64,000 nt of DNA from Shewanella sp. Arc9-LZ (GTDB lineage Bacteria; Pseudomonadota; Gammaproteobacteria; Enterobacterales; Shewanellaceae): assembly GCF_010092445.1 (NCBI RefSeq), contig NZ_CP048031.1, forward strand, positions 3,224,001 through 3,288,000. The letters are read 5' to 3'. Positions 34,360 to 45,017 of the stretch are shown one piece after another; position 1 is the first letter of the stretch; each line of letters opens with the position of its first letter. The notes under the pieces were generated by a model that was not told where the DNA came from, did not search any database, and was given only the letters and a program-made list of their open reading frames with translations. Position numbers and translations under genes: made by a program.

Positions 34360-35976
34360 CTACTTACCGTCTTCCGCTCTGCGTTTTTTAAAGTCTGAAT
34401 CTTCAATCCATTTTGGCCAGTCGTTGTTGTTGGCTAGCTTTTCAATGATGTCGCTGATTAAGGCTAAGTCTTGCTCTACCCCGCCTAAATTCCAGCTGGC
34501 ATCATAATCGTCTGCGCCTTGATGGTACTTATGGGCAATGTAGTCTGGGTCGGTGTCGCCTAAGCTCATGAACATTAACCCGGGGACGCCTTGTTGGGCT
34601 AAGGCAAAGTGGTCTGAACGGAACATTAAGCCATTTTGTGGACGAGGATCAGCCTTTACAGTGCGGCCTTGTGCTTTGGCGGCATCATCTAAATAGGTTT
34701 CAAGTTCTGATACGCCTTGGCCATAACGCAGGATGTAATTAACACCATTGCCTACATTCATGCCGTCTATGTTTAAAAACGATACCAGTTGTTTAGTCGG
34801 TACCGGAGGATTGGCAGCAAAGTATTGCGCGCCAATGAGTCCTGTTTCTTCTGCGGTAAATGCAGTAAACAGAATAGAGCGTTTAGGTGCTTTGTTTTGC
34901 GCTTTAAAATGACGCGCTAATTGCAATACACCAGCAACGCCAGAGGCATTGTCGACGGCGCCGTTTAAAATAACCGTTTTACCATCTTGCAAGGTTTTAC
35001 CTAAATGATCCCAATGGGCATGCATGACTAACCATTCGTCGGCTTGGCTGGTACCTGGTATCAGCCCTGCTACGTTATATGAGGTGGCTAATTCAATGGT
35101 ATTTTTTACTGCTAAATTGGCTTTGAGTTTAAGTGGTATAGACTTAAAACCCGCTTTTGCTGCGGTGAGTTTGACTTTATCAAAGTCTAAGCCTGCTGCT
35201 TGAAACACTTTTTGCGCGGTTTGGTGCTGGATCCAACCCATGACGCCAATGTGTGATTGATTATTTTGATCATCAACTAAGGTGTATTTAGTATTAGTGT
35301 TGCTGTTTTCAACGACGTTCCAGCCGTAGGCTGCTGGTGCAGTTTCGTGGACAATAAACACCGCTTTGGCGCCCTGCCTTGCAGCCTCCTCATACTTATA
35401 AGTCCAACGGCCATAATAGGTCATGGCATTGCCTTTAAAGATGGCAGGATCTTGAGTCGCAAAGCCTGGGTCATTGACCAGCATAATCACGGTTTTGCCT
35501 TTAACGTTAATGTTGGCGTAATCATTCCATTGATATTCTGGCGCATTAATACCATAACCAACAAACACTACATCGCTGTTATCTACATTCACTTGAGGCT
35601 GAACTTGTTCAGTACGTGCGGTGAAGTCAGTGCCGTTGTTAAACACTAAGTCGCCCATACTCAGCTGCATTGTTTGATCAGCAGTAATTTTAGCCATTGG
35701 CACAGCTTGACGATAACTGTCACCAAAACCTGGAGCGAGTCCCATTGCTTTGTAGGCGTTTTCTAAATACTCAACCGTCAGTTTTTCACCGTGAGATAAC
35801 GGCCCACGGCCTTCAAATTCATCACTTGCTAAGGTTTGCACATTTTGACGATAGGTTTTTTGATCAAATTGAAATGGGGTAGCGTTTACGCTTGGCAGAA
35901 GCAGCACACCAAACACGGCTAATAAACGAAAGGTATTCACAGACAACATCCTCTGTTGAGTATTAAGAAAAACCAT
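34360..35976 (-). CDS. Secreted M28 family metallopeptidase
   Basis: This roughly 530-residue zinc aminopeptidase-like enzyme has an N-terminal signal peptide (TFRLLAVFGVLLLPSVNATP) and a PA-like insert around residues 140-250. The M28 catalytic ligands are all present: His in MHAHWDHLG, Asp in NGAVDNASGVAG, Glu-Glu in FTAEETGLIGA, Asp in NIDGMNVG and His in RSDHFALAQQG. It probably trims peptides in the periplasm or outside the cell. The start is uncertain: ATG 35976, ATG 35949 and GTG 35940 are all possible and none has ideal ribosome-site spacing. It is monocistronic. Confidence 0.92.
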   Translation of the reverse strand: MVFLNTQQRMLSVNTFRLLAVFGVLLLPSVNATPFQFDQKTYRQNVQTLASDEFEGRGPLSHGEKLTVEYLENAYKAMGLAPGFGDSYRQAVPMAKITADQTMQLSMGDLVFNNGTDFTARTEQVQPQVNVDNSDVVFVGYGINAPEYQWNDYANINVKGKTVIMLVNDPGFATQDPAIFKGNAMTYYGRWTYKYEEAARQGAKAVFIVHETAPAAYGWNVVENSNTNTKYTLVDDQNNQSHIGVMGWIQHQTAQKVFQAAGLDFDKVKLTAAKAGFKSIPLKLKANLAVKNTIELATSYNVAGLIPGTSQADEWLVMHAHWDHLGKTLQDGKTVILNGAVDNASGVAGVLQLARHFKAQNKAPKRSILFTAFTAEETGLIGAQYFAANPPVPTKQLVSFLNIDGMNVGNGVNYILRYGQGVSELETYLDDAAKAQGRTVKADPRPQNGLMFRSDHFALAQQGVPGLMFMSLGDTDPDYIAHKYHQGADDYDASWNLGGVEQDLALISDIIEKLANNNDWPKWIEDSDFKKRRAEDGK

Positions 35977-36105
35977 TGTAGCAACAAGATCGCCACATTG
36001 AAAAAAGGATTAGAGTAAACATTATTATTCGTAAAAGTTGGAAATAAAACTCTGCTCAGTTTCACATAATAATATTGAGTTAATTTTGCCTATATCAAAA
36101 ATCAG

Positions 36106-36177
36106 TTGACATAATATGTCTTAGCAAACATAGTGAGACATATTATGTCAAAAGCTGTATATCAAAGATAATATGTC
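36106..36177 (+). promoter_or_regulatory. Three phased copies of a GACATAATATGTC-type operator
   Basis: GACATAATATGTC (36108-36120) and GACATATTATGTC (36137-36149) are each 13-bp palindromes and are inverted to one another. A third partial site, ATAATATGTC, is at 36168-36177. Centres are 28-29 bp apart, close to three helical turns. TTGACA at 36106-36111 overlaps the first site as a possible -35. The array lies about 95-165 bp upstream of the small gene at 36271, so a repressor or activator binding region is likely. Confidence 0.6.
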
Positions 36178-36270
36178 TGTAGGTAAGTTTGACATGGAAT
36201 ATGTGTACCGTTGTTATTTCGCACTACTCACTCTATCTCTTAACGCTAATTAATGTGAAAAGGAAAATAC

Positions 36271-36609
36271 ATGAAATTTATTATAGTGGCTTTAATCAGC
36301 TTTACACTTGGTGTTGTAGGTGCAGGTTTTGTTGCATTGAAGTTTTTCGCTTATGGCGGGCAAAGTGTTGCCGCGGCAGAGATCCAAATTTCGACAACGA
36401 CATTACAATTGATTGAGTCAAACAAAATAGACTTAGCGGTTAAAAAACTTTGCTCTGTATTGCCGATAGCATTAAAAAATAAAACAGAAATGGATGCTTC
36501 ATTTTTTGCAACTGAATTTAATTACGGTCAAACAGGATCTGGAGAACATATTGAAAGTCAGGCGGAGAAATTGCTCCAGCCAGAAAGGATCTGTCAAGCC
36601 GTCAATTAA
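36271..36609 (+). CDS. Hypothetical membrane-anchored or exported small protein
   Basis: This 112-residue protein starts at ATG 36271 behind AAAAGGAAAA. Residues 1-25 form a hydrophobic helix (FIIVALISFTLGVVGAGFVAL) that is a signal anchor or signal peptide. The rest is a soluble domain with two cysteines (CSVLPIAL, ICQAVN), possibly a disulphide in the periplasm. I recognise no family. Three palindromic operator-like sites upstream suggest tight regulation. Confidence 0.7.
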   Translation: MKFIIVALISFTLGVVGAGFVALKFFAYGGQSVAAAEIQISTTTLQLIESNKIDLAVKKLCSVLPIALKNKTEMDASFFATEFNYGQTGSGEHIESQAEKLLQPERICQAVN

Positions 36610-36782
36610 CAGGAAAGCTAAACATCTGTGGCCTAACTGAAACAATTTACTACTACCTATTTTAGATAGTAACTTAGTGCAGTGTTAGGCTTTACTGCTA
36701 TGCCTTCATCACCCTAAACCTAACGCTTTTATCGCATATAGCAGTGAAGCTTTCTAGCACTTAGTCATGGGCATTATCGGCT

Positions 36783-36869
36783 GTAGCTTGTTATCGCTTT
36801 AAGCTGTTTTTATCGCTTGTTACCATTTTGACCGACGGTTACCGCTTGTTATCGTCTTGACCTGCCGTA
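36783..36869. repeat. Three degenerate 29-bp tandem repeats
   Basis: GCTTGTT recurs at 36786, 36815 and 36844, a 29-bp period. Units 2 and 3 (ATCGCTTGTTACCATTTTGA and ACCGCTTGTTATCGTCTTGA at their starts) are the most alike. The array ends 8 bp before the tilS stop codon region. Function unknown. Confidence 0.65.
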
Positions 36870-36877
36870 ATCACTTT

Positions 36878-38344
36878 TCATCGTGCGTCAAAAAGCGGTA
36901 TACAAATCCCTTGCTCACCGGTTTGGGCAAGGTAGCGTTTGTCGACCCATAAACCAACGGCGGCGACTAAGGTGTCACCATAAAAAATTAACGGAATTTG
37001 TGGTCGACGCCATGGCGGGATATTGCATTCTTGCCACAATTTCTTTAATTCGCGCGGTTTTTGCCGTTGTGATGTAGCAAATTGTGGCTGGCATTTAATT
37101 GAACCTGCCGCGCCAAAACGTATGCTCACGGCGGTATTATTGGGTAAAGCAAGTAGCGGCGTATTGTCCGCAGCAATTTGCAGACCCAGCGGGTATTGCT
37201 TGTGAGCAACGCGGCACACTATCTGTTGCAGCTCGCCTTTAAGCAGTTGCTCAAATTGTTGTTGCACTGCACTTGCATCAATAAGGTCGAGCTCTTTATG
37301 GCTAACAGCATAAGCGATACCAGCAAAGCGTTTAACCTGATAATCGCCCCACTGAATCGACATATTCGCGTCGTCTTTAGCCGCTAACAGTTGTGACAGG
37401 ATCTGCTGTAATTGCGCTTGCGAAGGTAAACTAACGCCACAATGAATTAAATAACCGCGAAACAGTAATGCTTGCCAAGCGGCACTCAATTGACCAAACC
37501 CGGTGAGTTTAAACCCGGTTGATTCGGTCATTAATGCATTTGTATCGCCGGGCACTATTAACCACTCGGGTAAGCGATGACTCACTTCGTCGTCAATAAC
37601 CTGTTGTTGCTCGGCACATAATGCGGCGCTACGCCCTGCGGTAATCGCAATACTTGGCCAGCGCTGTTTTAATCTTGGAATGATATCGAGGCGTAAAAAA
37701 TTTCTATCAAAGCTGTCGTCTTGGTTACTTTCATCTTCGATATGGGATAGTTGTTTTTGCGCCGCAAATTGCTCAATTTGATCGCGGCTGATATCTAATA
37801 ATGGTCTAACTAACCAAGCTTGTTTGTAAGCTTGTACCGCCCCCATTGCCGCTAAGCCTTTTGGGCCTTGGCCACGTTTTAACGCGAGTAATAAGGTTTC
37901 AAGTTGATCATCTTGATGATGTGCAGTAAGTAAAATATCACCGGGATTAAGATAACGGTCAAATGCTTGGTAACGAGCATCACGGGCTTGCGCCTCTAAA
38001 CTCTGCCGAGGACCCTTTTCAACCTTAACTCGTTCAATCTGCACTGGAAGCTGATAATGATTAGCTCGAGTGATACAGTGCTGTACCCAAGTGTTAGCAT
38101 TGACACTAAGTCCATGATGAACATGAATAAGCAGGCAAGCAATATGCGGATGCTTGTGTGCCAAGGCACTTAATCCACATGCGAGCACTTCTGAGTCAAC
38201 GCCACCACTGTAAGCCAGTACTAACTTAGGCGATGATTCACCTTTAACTACACTCATTTGATAAAGGGGTAATATCGCTTGTTCGATCAAACTTAGCAGT
38301 TGTGGTGCACTTATTTGCTCTGTTAACGAAGACTTTTCAATCAT
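36878..38344 (-). CDS. tilS: tRNA(Ile)-lysidine synthase
   Basis: TilS modifies C34 of the minor tRNA-Ile (CAU) to lysidine with ATP and lysine, converting its codon reading from AUG to AUA. The 488-residue protein has the PP-loop SGGVDS at 46-51, HVHHGLS and TAHHQDDQLETLLLALKRG in the catalytic domain. It has the long C-terminal part typical of gammaproteobacterial TilS, ending with KKLWQECNIPPWRRPQIPLIF. It is 9 bp downstream of dnaE and closes the housekeeping operon block. Confidence 0.96.
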   Translation of the reverse strand: MIEKSSLTEQISAPQLLSLIEQAILPLYQMSVVKGESSPKLVLAYSGGVDSEVLACGLSALAHKHPHIACLLIHVHHGLSVNANTWVQHCITRANHYQLPVQIERVKVEKGPRQSLEAQARDARYQAFDRYLNPGDILLTAHHQDDQLETLLLALKRGQGPKGLAAMGAVQAYKQAWLVRPLLDISRDQIEQFAAQKQLSHIEDESNQDDSFDRNFLRLDIIPRLKQRWPSIAITAGRSAALCAEQQQVIDDEVSHRLPEWLIVPGDTNALMTESTGFKLTGFGQLSAAWQALLFRGYLIHCGVSLPSQAQLQQILSQLLAAKDDANMSIQWGDYQVKRFAGIAYAVSHKELDLIDASAVQQQFEQLLKGELQQIVCRVAHKQYPLGLQIAADNTPLLALPNNTAVSIRFGAAGSIKCQPQFATSQRQKPRELKKLWQECNIPPWRRPQIPLIFYGDTLVAAVGLWVDKRYLAQTGEQGICIPLFDAR

Positions 38345-38353
38345 GATGCGCGC

Positions 38354-41300
38354 CTAATTAAACACGATTTTGACGTTAGTTGAACCAAGCATGCTTTCGA
38401 GGGCTAACATTAACTCATCACTAGGATTAACTCGCCACTCTTCACCTAACACGATTTTGCCGCTGGCTTGTTGTTTGGTGTAGTTAATCACCACAGGCAC
38501 AGCGCCCTTACGCCACGGTGTTAATGTTTGCTCAAAGGTTTGTAACCACTCTGGCGTGACATCATCGCCATGAACATTGATTTCAACCGCTTTGGCAAAG
38601 TGACTGCGCGCTTCGCCAATTTCAATGATATTACGGGCGTTCATGCGATTGCCGCCAGAGAAATCATCAAAGCTGACATCACCTTCACAAATAAGAATGC
38701 GATCTTTTTCGAGCATGTGGCCAAACTTTTCAAACGGTTCGGTAAATAGCATTACTTCTAAACGGGCACTTTTATCATCTAATGTGACTAAGCCCATTTT
38801 AGAGCCACGCTTAGTGATCATCACCCGTGTTGCCACCACTAGACCAGCTGCTTTTACGGTTTTACCGCGCTCGGTTGGGTGAATGTCTTTTAAGCGGCCA
38901 TTAGTGTATTGCTTCAGTTCTTTTAAATACTGATTAATAGGGTGACCAGTAAGGTAAAGTCCTAATGTTTCGCGCTCACCTTCCAACCAGATTTTGTCTG
39001 GCCACGGAGTACAATGGACAAAGTTTTGCTTACTGTCTTCAGGTTCACTATTGAGTAAACCAAACATGTCATTTTGGCCAGTCGCTTCTGCTTTAGCATG
39101 TTGCGCCGCGGCACTAATCGCTTGAGGCAAGGTCGCCATCATTGATGCTCGATGCGGGCCTAATGTGTCTAAGGCGCCTGCAAGGATAAGCTTTTCAATT
39201 ACTCGCTTATTGAGTTTTTTCAAATCAATTCGAGCACAAAAATCGAACAGGTCGGTAAACGGTCCATTTTTACGGGCTGTTAAAATAGAATCTACCGGGC
39301 CTTCACCCACGCCTTTAATCGCGCCGATACCATAAACAATATTAAGGTCGTCATCGACAGTAAACTTGAATAAGCCTTTGTTGACATCGGGCGGAATTAG
39401 CGGCAAGCCCATGCGTTCACATTCGTCAACCAAAGTGACGATTTTGTCGGTGTTGTCCATGTCGGCAGACATTACCGCGGCCATAAATTGCGATGGGAAA
39501 TGGGTTTTTAACCACAAGGTTTGATACGACACCAGTGCATAAGCGGCAGAATGCGATTTGTTAAAACCGTAACCGGCGAACTTTTCCACTAAGTCGAAGA
39601 TCTTCATCGACAAGTCGCCGTCGACGCCGTTATTAATCGCCCCTTCTTTAAACGTGCCGCGCTGCTTGGCCATTTCTTCAGGTTTTTTCTTACCCATTGC
39701 ACGACGGAGCATATCCGCGCCGCCTAGGGTGTAACCCGACAATACCTGAGCAATCTGCATCACCTGCTCTTGGTACAAAATGATGCCGTAGGTCGGTGAC
39801 AATAACTCTCTTAGTGACTCATGCTGATATTCAGCATCTGGGTATGACACTTCTTCACGGCCGTGCTTACGTTCAATAAAGTTGTCAACCATGCCTGATT
39901 GCAAAGGACCTGGGCGGAAAAGAGCCACGAGTGCAATCATGTCTTCAAAACAGTCGGGCTGCAGACGTTTAATCAGGTCTTTCATACCGCGAGATTCCAG
40001 CTGGAATACCGCGGTTGTTTCGTAGCGTTGCAGTAATCTAAAACAGGCAGGATCGGCAAGCGGAATGGCTTCGATACTAACGGGTTCTTTACCTTCTTTA
40101 ATCAGGCGCGGATTAATCATCTGCAATGCCCAATCAATAATGGTTAAGGTACGTAAGCCCAAGAAATCGAACTTAACCAGACCAGCAGTTTCAACGTCAT
40201 TTTTATCAAATTGTGTTACTGGGTTTAAGCCTTCGGCATCGCAATATAGCGGTGCAAAATCGGTAATTCGAGTCGGTGCGATAACCACACCACCGGCATG
40301 CTTACCCGCGTTACGTGTTACGCCTTCTAAGCGGCGACACATATCGATAAGCTCTTTAACGTCTTCATCGCCGTCATAGGCTTCAGGAAGCGCGGGTTCA
40401 ACTTCAAAGGCTTTCGCCAATGTCATCCCTGGTTCTGCGGGGATTAATTTAGTTAACCGTTCAACAAAGCCGTAAGGATGACCTAATACGCGGCCAACAT
40501 CGCGCACAACGGCTTTGGCCGCCATAGTACCAAAGGTAATAATCTGTGATACCGCTTCTCGGCCGTATAACTCGGCAACGTGATCAATGACTTCGTCGCG
40601 TCGGTCCATACAAAAGTCGACGTCGAAATCGGGCATGGATACACGTTCAGGGTTCAAGAAACGTTCGAACAGTAAATCGTATTCTAGTGGATCTAAGTCG
40701 GTAATTTTAAGCGCGTATGCGACTAACGATCCAGCACCAGAACCACGGCCGGGACCAACTGGAATGCCGTTGTCTTTGCCCCACTGAATAAACTCCATCA
40801 CGATAAGGAAGTAACCAGGGAAACCCATCTGGTTAATGACTTTCAGTTCAATCTCGAGGCGTTCGTCATATTCGACACGTTTTTCAACGCGAACTTGTGG
40901 ATCTGGAAATAAAAATTCGAGACGTTCTTCTAAGCCTTTAACGGACACGTTAACCAAGAAATCTTCAATGGATAAGTCGCCAGTAGGGAAATTAGGCAAA
41001 AAGTATTCATTTAGGCGAATGGTGACATTACAGCGTTTCGCAATTTCAACGCTGTTTTGAATTGCTGACGGAATATCGGCAAATAATGCAATCATTTCAT
41101 CTTCGGTGCGCAGATATTGTTGATCGCTATAGGTTTTAGGGCGACGAGGATCGACTAAGGTAAAACCATCATGAATAGCCACCCGGATTTCATGTGCTTC
41201 AAAGTCATCTTGTTTTAAAAACACCACTTGGTTAGTGGCAACTACAGGTAAACCTTTGGTTGATGCTAGCTCAACCGCCATGTGTAAATAGCGTTCTTCA

Positions 41301-41830
41301 TGGGCACGACCAGTGCGGATAAGCTCGAGGTAATAGCGATCTTCAAAGTGTTGTTGATAAAAGGCAATCAGCGACTCTACTTGGTTTTGATTACCTTTTA
41401 ATAATGCCTTACCGACGTCGCCATCTTTGGCACCTGAGATAATGATCAAGCCACTGTTATATTTGACTAACCAATCTTGGTCGATCACCACTCGGTTATC
41501 GACATGACCACGAAGATAAGCTTCACTGATCAGTTGGGTCAGATTTTGGTAACCTTCATTGTTCATCGCAATAATGGTTAAGGCGCAAAATTCTTTTTCA
41601 AAACCAGGTGTTTGCACCCAAAAATCTGCGCCAATGATCGGTTTTATCCCCGCACCATTACAAGCACCATAAAACTTAACCAAACCACAAAAGTTGTTTT
41701 GATCAGTTAACGCTATTGCTGCCATCCCCTGATTCTCAGCAGCAGCAATAATAGGTTTAACTTTAGCAACGCCATCTGACATTGAATAATCACTGTGGAC
41801 GCGCAAATGAACAAAACGAGGATCGGACAT
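38354..41830 (-). CDS. dnaE: DNA polymerase III subunit alpha
   Basis: This is the replicative polymerase catalytic subunit, 1158 residues, matching E. coli DnaE (1160). A PHP domain opens the protein ([15 protein letters not shown]). Catalytic aspartates lie in [16 protein letters not shown] (about 403-418). [28 protein letters not shown] and [19 protein letters not shown] are conserved palm/finger segments. A helix-hairpin-helix and an OB domain follow (about 985-1060). ATG 41830 is chosen by family alignment; the frame runs 13 codons further. It lies 110 bp downstream of rnhB. accA, which follows dnaE in E. coli, is not here. Confidence 0.97.
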   Translation of the reverse strand: MSDPRFVHLRVHSDYSMSDGVAKVKPIIAAAENQGMAAIALTDQNNFCGLVKFYGACNGAGIKPIIGADFWVQTPGFEKEFCALTIIAMNNEGYQNLTQLISEAYLRGHVDNRVVIDQDWLVKYNSGLIIISGAKDGDVGKALLKGNQNQVESLIAFYQQHFEDRYYLELIRTGRAHEERYLHMAVELASTKGLPVVATNQVVFLKQDDFEAHEIRVAIHDGFTLVDPRRPKTYSDQQYLRTEDEMIALFADIPSAIQNSVEIAKRCNVTIRLNEYFLPNFPTGDLSIEDFLVNVSVKGLEERLEFLFPDPQVRVEKRVEYDERLEIELKVINQMGFPGYFLIVMEFIQWGKDNGIPVGPGRGSGAGSLVAYALKITDLDPLEYDLLFERFLNPERVSMPDFDVDFCMDRRDEVIDHVAELYGREAVSQIITFGTMAAKAVVRDVGRVLGHPYGFVERLTKLIPAEPGMTLAKAFEVEPALPEAYDGDEDVKELIDMCRRLEGVTRNAGKHAGGVVIAPTRITDFAPLYCDAEGLNPVTQFDKNDVETAGLVKFDFLGLRTLTIIDWALQMINPRLIKEGKEPVSIEAIPLADPACFRLLQRYETTAVFQLESRGMKDLIKRLQPDCFEDMIALVALFRPGPLQSGMVDNFIERKHGREEVSYPDAEYQHESLRELLSPTYGIILYQEQVMQIAQVLSGYTLGGADMLRRAMGKKKPEEMAKQRGTFKEGAINNGVDGDLSMKIFDLVEKFAGYGFNKSHSAAYALVSYQTLWLKTHFPSQFMAAVMSADMDNTDKIVTLVDECERMGLPLIPPDVNKGLFKFTVDDDLNIVYGIGAIKGVGEGPVDSILTARKNGPFTDLFDFCARIDLKKLNKRVIEKLILAGALDTLGPHRASMMATLPQAISAAAQHAKAEATGQNDMFGLLNSEPEDSKQNFVHCTPWPDKIWLEGERETLGLYLTGHPINQYLKELKQYTNGRLKDIHPTERGKTVKAAGLVVATRVMITKRGSKMGLVTLDDKSARLEVMLFTEPFEKFGHMLEKDRILICEGDVSFDDFSGGNRMNARNIIEIGEARSHFAKAVEINVHGDDVTPEWLQTFEQTLTPWRKGAVPVVINYTKQQASGKIVLGEEWRVNPSDELMLALESMLGSTNVKIVFN

Positions 41831-41940
41831 AGAATATTTTTTCTTCGAAAAAGATGAATGAAACAACACGAAAATGCGGGATTTAGACTACCAAACTACG
41901 CGATGTTATCCAACGATAAACTAGCTTAATTTGGCTATTA

Positions 41941-42579
41941 TCAAAATGTATCCTGAAGCAATATACGTTCAGCGACAGGTTTAAAACTTCTACGATGCTC
42001 AGGTAATACGCCATACAACGCTAACGCTTCAAAGTGCGCTTTGGTTGGGTACCCTTTATGCTTAGCAAAGCCATACTGCGGGTGCAGATTGTCTAACGCG
42101 TCCATCTCGGCATCACGAGTGACTTTGGCAATAATGGATGCCGCACTAATAGCAGCCACTAAACCGTCGCCTTTAATTATCGCATGACTGGCAATACCAA
42201 AATCCGGTACCCGATTACCATCAACCAGCACTCGTTCAGGTAAAATGGATAACCCGGCTACTGCGCGTTGCATGGCCAACATGGTGGCATGCAAAATATT
42301 CAGCTCATCGATTTCAGCAGGGCTGGCACGGCCAATACTGACACTTAGCGCATTATCCATAATCTGTTGATATAAGGAATTACGACGTTTCTCGCTAAGC
42401 TTCTTAGAATCATTAAGGCCAACAATCGGTTTATTTGGGTCTAATATCACCGCGGCAGTGACCACATCGCCAACCAATGGACCACGTCCGACTTCGTCAA
42501 CACCAGCAACAAGCCCTTGTGAAATAATGGCTACTTGTTCAGGGGTAATATCTTTTATCACAACCGATAATGTCGACAT
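41941..42579 (-). CDS. rnhB: Ribonuclease HII
   Basis: RNase HII removes ribonucleotides from RNA-DNA hybrids and single misincorporated ribonucleotides in DNA. The 212-residue protein has [21 protein letters not shown] with the catalytic DEG-type pair (Asp and Glu in DEVGRG), [18 protein letters not shown]-like [27 protein letters not shown] and [17 protein letters not shown]. It is 20 bp downstream of lpxB in the conserved order lpxB-rnhB-dnaE. Confidence 0.97.
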   Translation of the reverse strand: MSTLSVVIKDITPEQVAIISQGLVAGVDEVGRGPLVGDVVTAAVILDPNKPIVGLNDSKKLSEKRRNSLYQQIMDNALSVSIGRASPAEIDELNILHATMLAMQRAVAGLSILPERVLVDGNRVPDFGIASHAIIKGDGLVAAISAASIIAKVTRDAEMDALDNLHPQYGFAKHKGYPTKAHFEALALYGVLPEHRRSFKPVAERILLQDTF

Positions 42580-42599
42580 ATTAGCTTATCCTAGTCAGG

Positions 42600-43748
42600 T
42601 TACGGCGCTGGTAATAATGCTACTACAGCATCTGCAGCTCGCTCGCTGGCATTACACTTTAGCAATTGATGTAATTCTTCAAAGCGGGTATTTAGCGGTG
42701 CAAAATCTTGATTAAGCTGGTTGATTATCGCATCGGCAATTAACTGTGGTTGGCAATTAGCTTGCATCAGTTCTGGCACGATGGTGTCGTTTGCGAGTAA
42801 ATTAGGCAACGAATAATTTTTGATTTTCATCATTTTAATCGCGATGGCGTATGTAATTGGGCTAACCCGATACGACACAACCATAGGACGTTTAACCAGC
42901 ATGGCCTCTAATGTCGCGGTGCCAGATGCTAATAAAATACAATCTGCAGCAGCCATGACTTCGCGAGATTGACCTTCAACAATAGTGACTTCTAGATCGG
43001 GAGCAAACTCCTCCAGTGCAGCAAGAAACTGTTGTCGACGAGCATCATTAACCACTGGGGTGACAAATTTGATGTCTGGAAAGGTTTGCTTAACTAACTG
43101 AGCAGCTTTTATAAATGGTTCAGCTAATTGCTTTAGCTCTCCGCCTCTGGACCCTGGCAATACTGCCAAGTATTCAGCATTAGGATCTAATCCTAATAAC
43201 TGCCGAGCAGCCAGCTTATCACTGTGCATCGGAATATCGTCCGCAAGAGTGTGCCCCACAAAGGTACAAGGTACTTGATGTTGGTCGTAAAACGCTTTCT
43301 CAAACGGCAATAACGACAACACCATATTAGTGGCTTTAGCAATTTTAAATATACGTTTTGGACGCCAAGCCCATACTGACGGGCTGACATAATGGACTGT
43401 TTTAATCCCTTTGGCTTTTAATTTAAGCTCTACGCCAATATTAAAATCGGGCGCATCAATACCAATAAAACAGTCTGGCGCTAATTCAGTAATTTGTTTC
43501 ACGAGACTAGAACGAATATGAAGCAGTCGAGGTAAATGTGATAACACTTCGACTAAGCCCATGATCGACAGTTCTTCCATTGGGAATAAACTCTCAAACC
43601 CTAGAGCTTGCATTCGAGGGCCACCAATGCCAATAAAGCGCGCATCAGGGTAGCGTTTTTTGAGTGAATTAACTAAACCGGCACCTAAAATATCGCCGGA
43701 GATTTCTCCGGCGACAATGGCGAATACTTTTGAAGGAGAGTTGGTCAT
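42600..43748 (-). CDS. lpxB: Lipid-A-disaccharide synthase
   Basis: LpxB joins UDP-2,3-diacylglucosamine with lipid X to give the beta-1,6 disaccharide of lipid A at the inner-membrane surface. The 382-residue protein shows [58 protein letters not shown] and [12 protein letters not shown], all diagnostic. It is 9 bp downstream of lpxA and translated from the same operon. Confidence 0.97.
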   Translation of the reverse strand: MTNSPSKVFAIVAGEISGDILGAGLVNSLKKRYPDARFIGIGGPRMQALGFESLFPMEELSIMGLVEVLSHLPRLLHIRSSLVKQITELAPDCFIGIDAPDFNIGVELKLKAKGIKTVHYVSPSVWAWRPKRIFKIAKATNMVLSLLPFEKAFYDQHQVPCTFVGHTLADDIPMHSDKLAARQLLGLDPNAEYLAVLPGSRGGELKQLAEPFIKAAQLVKQTFPDIKFVTPVVNDARRQQFLAALEEFAPDLEVTIVEGQSREVMAAADCILLASGTATLEAMLVKRPMVVSYRVSPITYAIAIKMMKIKNYSLPNLLANDTIVPELMQANCQPQLIADAIINQLNQDFAPLNTRFEELHQLLKCNASERAADAVVALLPAP

Positions 43749-43757
43749 CGTTTCCGT

Positions 43758-44528
43758 CTATCGAATAATGCCACGAGCAGAGTGGTTGATAAATTCCATA
43801 AATGCTTTCACATTGATGTCTTTTTCAGCGGCCTCGATTAATTCAGCGTTAGCTTCTTCAATGGTTAAACTCTTACGGAAAACCGCTTTATACGCACTCA
43901 AGATTGCTCGTTGGTTTTCTTTGGTAAAACCACGGCGTTTTAAACCTTCTAAGTTTAATCCACGCGGTACTGCAGGAGAACCAGCAGCCATCACAAATGG
44001 GGGAACATCTTGCAAAATAAGTGAAGCACCCGCGGTAAAGGCATGCGCGCCAATATGTACAAACTGATGCACACCAGTCATGCCGCCCAAAATAACCCAA
44101 TCGCCAACATGTACATGACCCGCAATTGAAGCATTATTGGCCATAATAACGTTATCACCGACAAAACAGTCGTGGGCAATATGAACATACGCCATAAACA
44201 GACAGTTAGAACCGATGCGAGTTTCACCTTTATCTTGGGTCGTACCACGGTGAATGGTAACCGACTCACGAATGATGTTATTGTCGCCGATAATTAAGCG
44301 AGTTTGTTCGCCTGCGTACTTTTTATCTTGACACTCTTCACCAACTGAAGAGAATTGAAAAATACGATTACCTTTACCGATAACCGTTGGACCTTTAACC
44401 ACAACATGAGAACTTATCCATGTGTCGTCGCCGATTTCAACGTTTTCACCAATGTAGGTCCAAGGACCAATAGTGACGTTATTACCAATTTTGGCTGTTG
44501 GGTGAACAAACGCTAATTTATCTATCAC
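43758..44528 (-). CDS. lpxA: UDP-N-acetylglucosamine acyltransferase
   Basis: LpxA transfers a 3-hydroxyacyl chain from acyl carrier protein to O-3 of UDP-GlcNAc, the first step of lipid A synthesis. The 256-residue protein is a left-handed beta-helix of hexapeptide repeats ([17 protein letters not shown] and onward). The catalytic His lies in the [20 protein letters not shown] segment, and the C-terminal helical part starts at [11 protein letters not shown]. Its ATG overlaps the fabZ stop as ATGA. Confidence 0.97.
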   Translation of the reverse strand: MIDKLAFVHPTAKIGNNVTIGPWTYIGENVEIGDDTWISSHVVVKGPTVIGKGNRIFQFSSVGEECQDKKYAGEQTRLIIGDNNIIRESVTIHRGTTQDKGETRIGSNCLFMAYVHIAHDCFVGDNVIMANNASIAGHVHVGDWVILGGMTGVHQFVHIGAHAFTAGASLILQDVPPFVMAAGSPAVPRGLNLEGLKRRGFTKENQRAILSAYKAVFRKSLTIEEANAELIEAAEKDINVKAFMEFINHSARGIIR

Positions 44529-44986
44529 TTCTTAATCTCTCTACGTGCACACATGATTTCAGCAGAACAAACCAGTTCACCATCAACCAAGGCTTCACCA
44601 ACAAACACACCAATACCGCGACGCTCTTTAATCATTTTAACGTGAAAATGTATTTGGTCGCCTGGCTCAACAACACGTTTGAAACGTGCTTTATCAATAC
44701 CAGCAAAATAATACAGTACCTCTGGAGACGGCTCTGTACTCATGGTTTTAAATGCAAGTAAACCCGTTGCTTGTGCCATGGCTTCTAAAATGAGCACGCC
44801 AGGCATCACAGGCTGTATCGGAAAATGTCCCTGAAAAAAAGGCTCATTTATGGTGACATTTTTAATCGCATGTAAGTGCTCACCTACAGTAAAGTCCAAT
44901 ACACGATCGATCAACAAAAATGGATATCTATGAGGCAGATATTTAAGTATCTCTTTAATATCCATGGTGTTTAATTGGTTTGACAC
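44525..44986 (-). CDS. fabZ: 3-hydroxyacyl-ACP dehydratase FabZ
   Basis: FabZ dehydrates 3-hydroxyacyl-ACP in fatty-acid synthesis and competes with LpxA for substrate. The 153-residue product has [14 protein letters not shown], the catalytic His in [17 protein letters not shown], and [18 protein letters not shown] 44986 is preferred: AAGGA lies 7 bases upstream, and the resulting N-terminus [13 protein letters not shown] fits Shewanella FabZ as I recall it. The frame extends 17 codons further into lpxD, which is unlikely to be translated. Confidence 0.95.
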   Translation of the reverse strand: MSNQLNTMDIKEILKYLPHRYPFLLIDRVLDFTVGEHLHAIKNVTINEPFFQGHFPIQPVMPGVLILEAMAQATGLLAFKTMSTEPSPEVLYYFAGIDKARFKRVVEPGDQIHFHVKMIKERRGIGVFVGEALVDGELVCSAEIMCARREIKK

Positions 44987-45017
44987 ACTACATTCCTTAA
45001 ATAAGGCAGAATTACAA

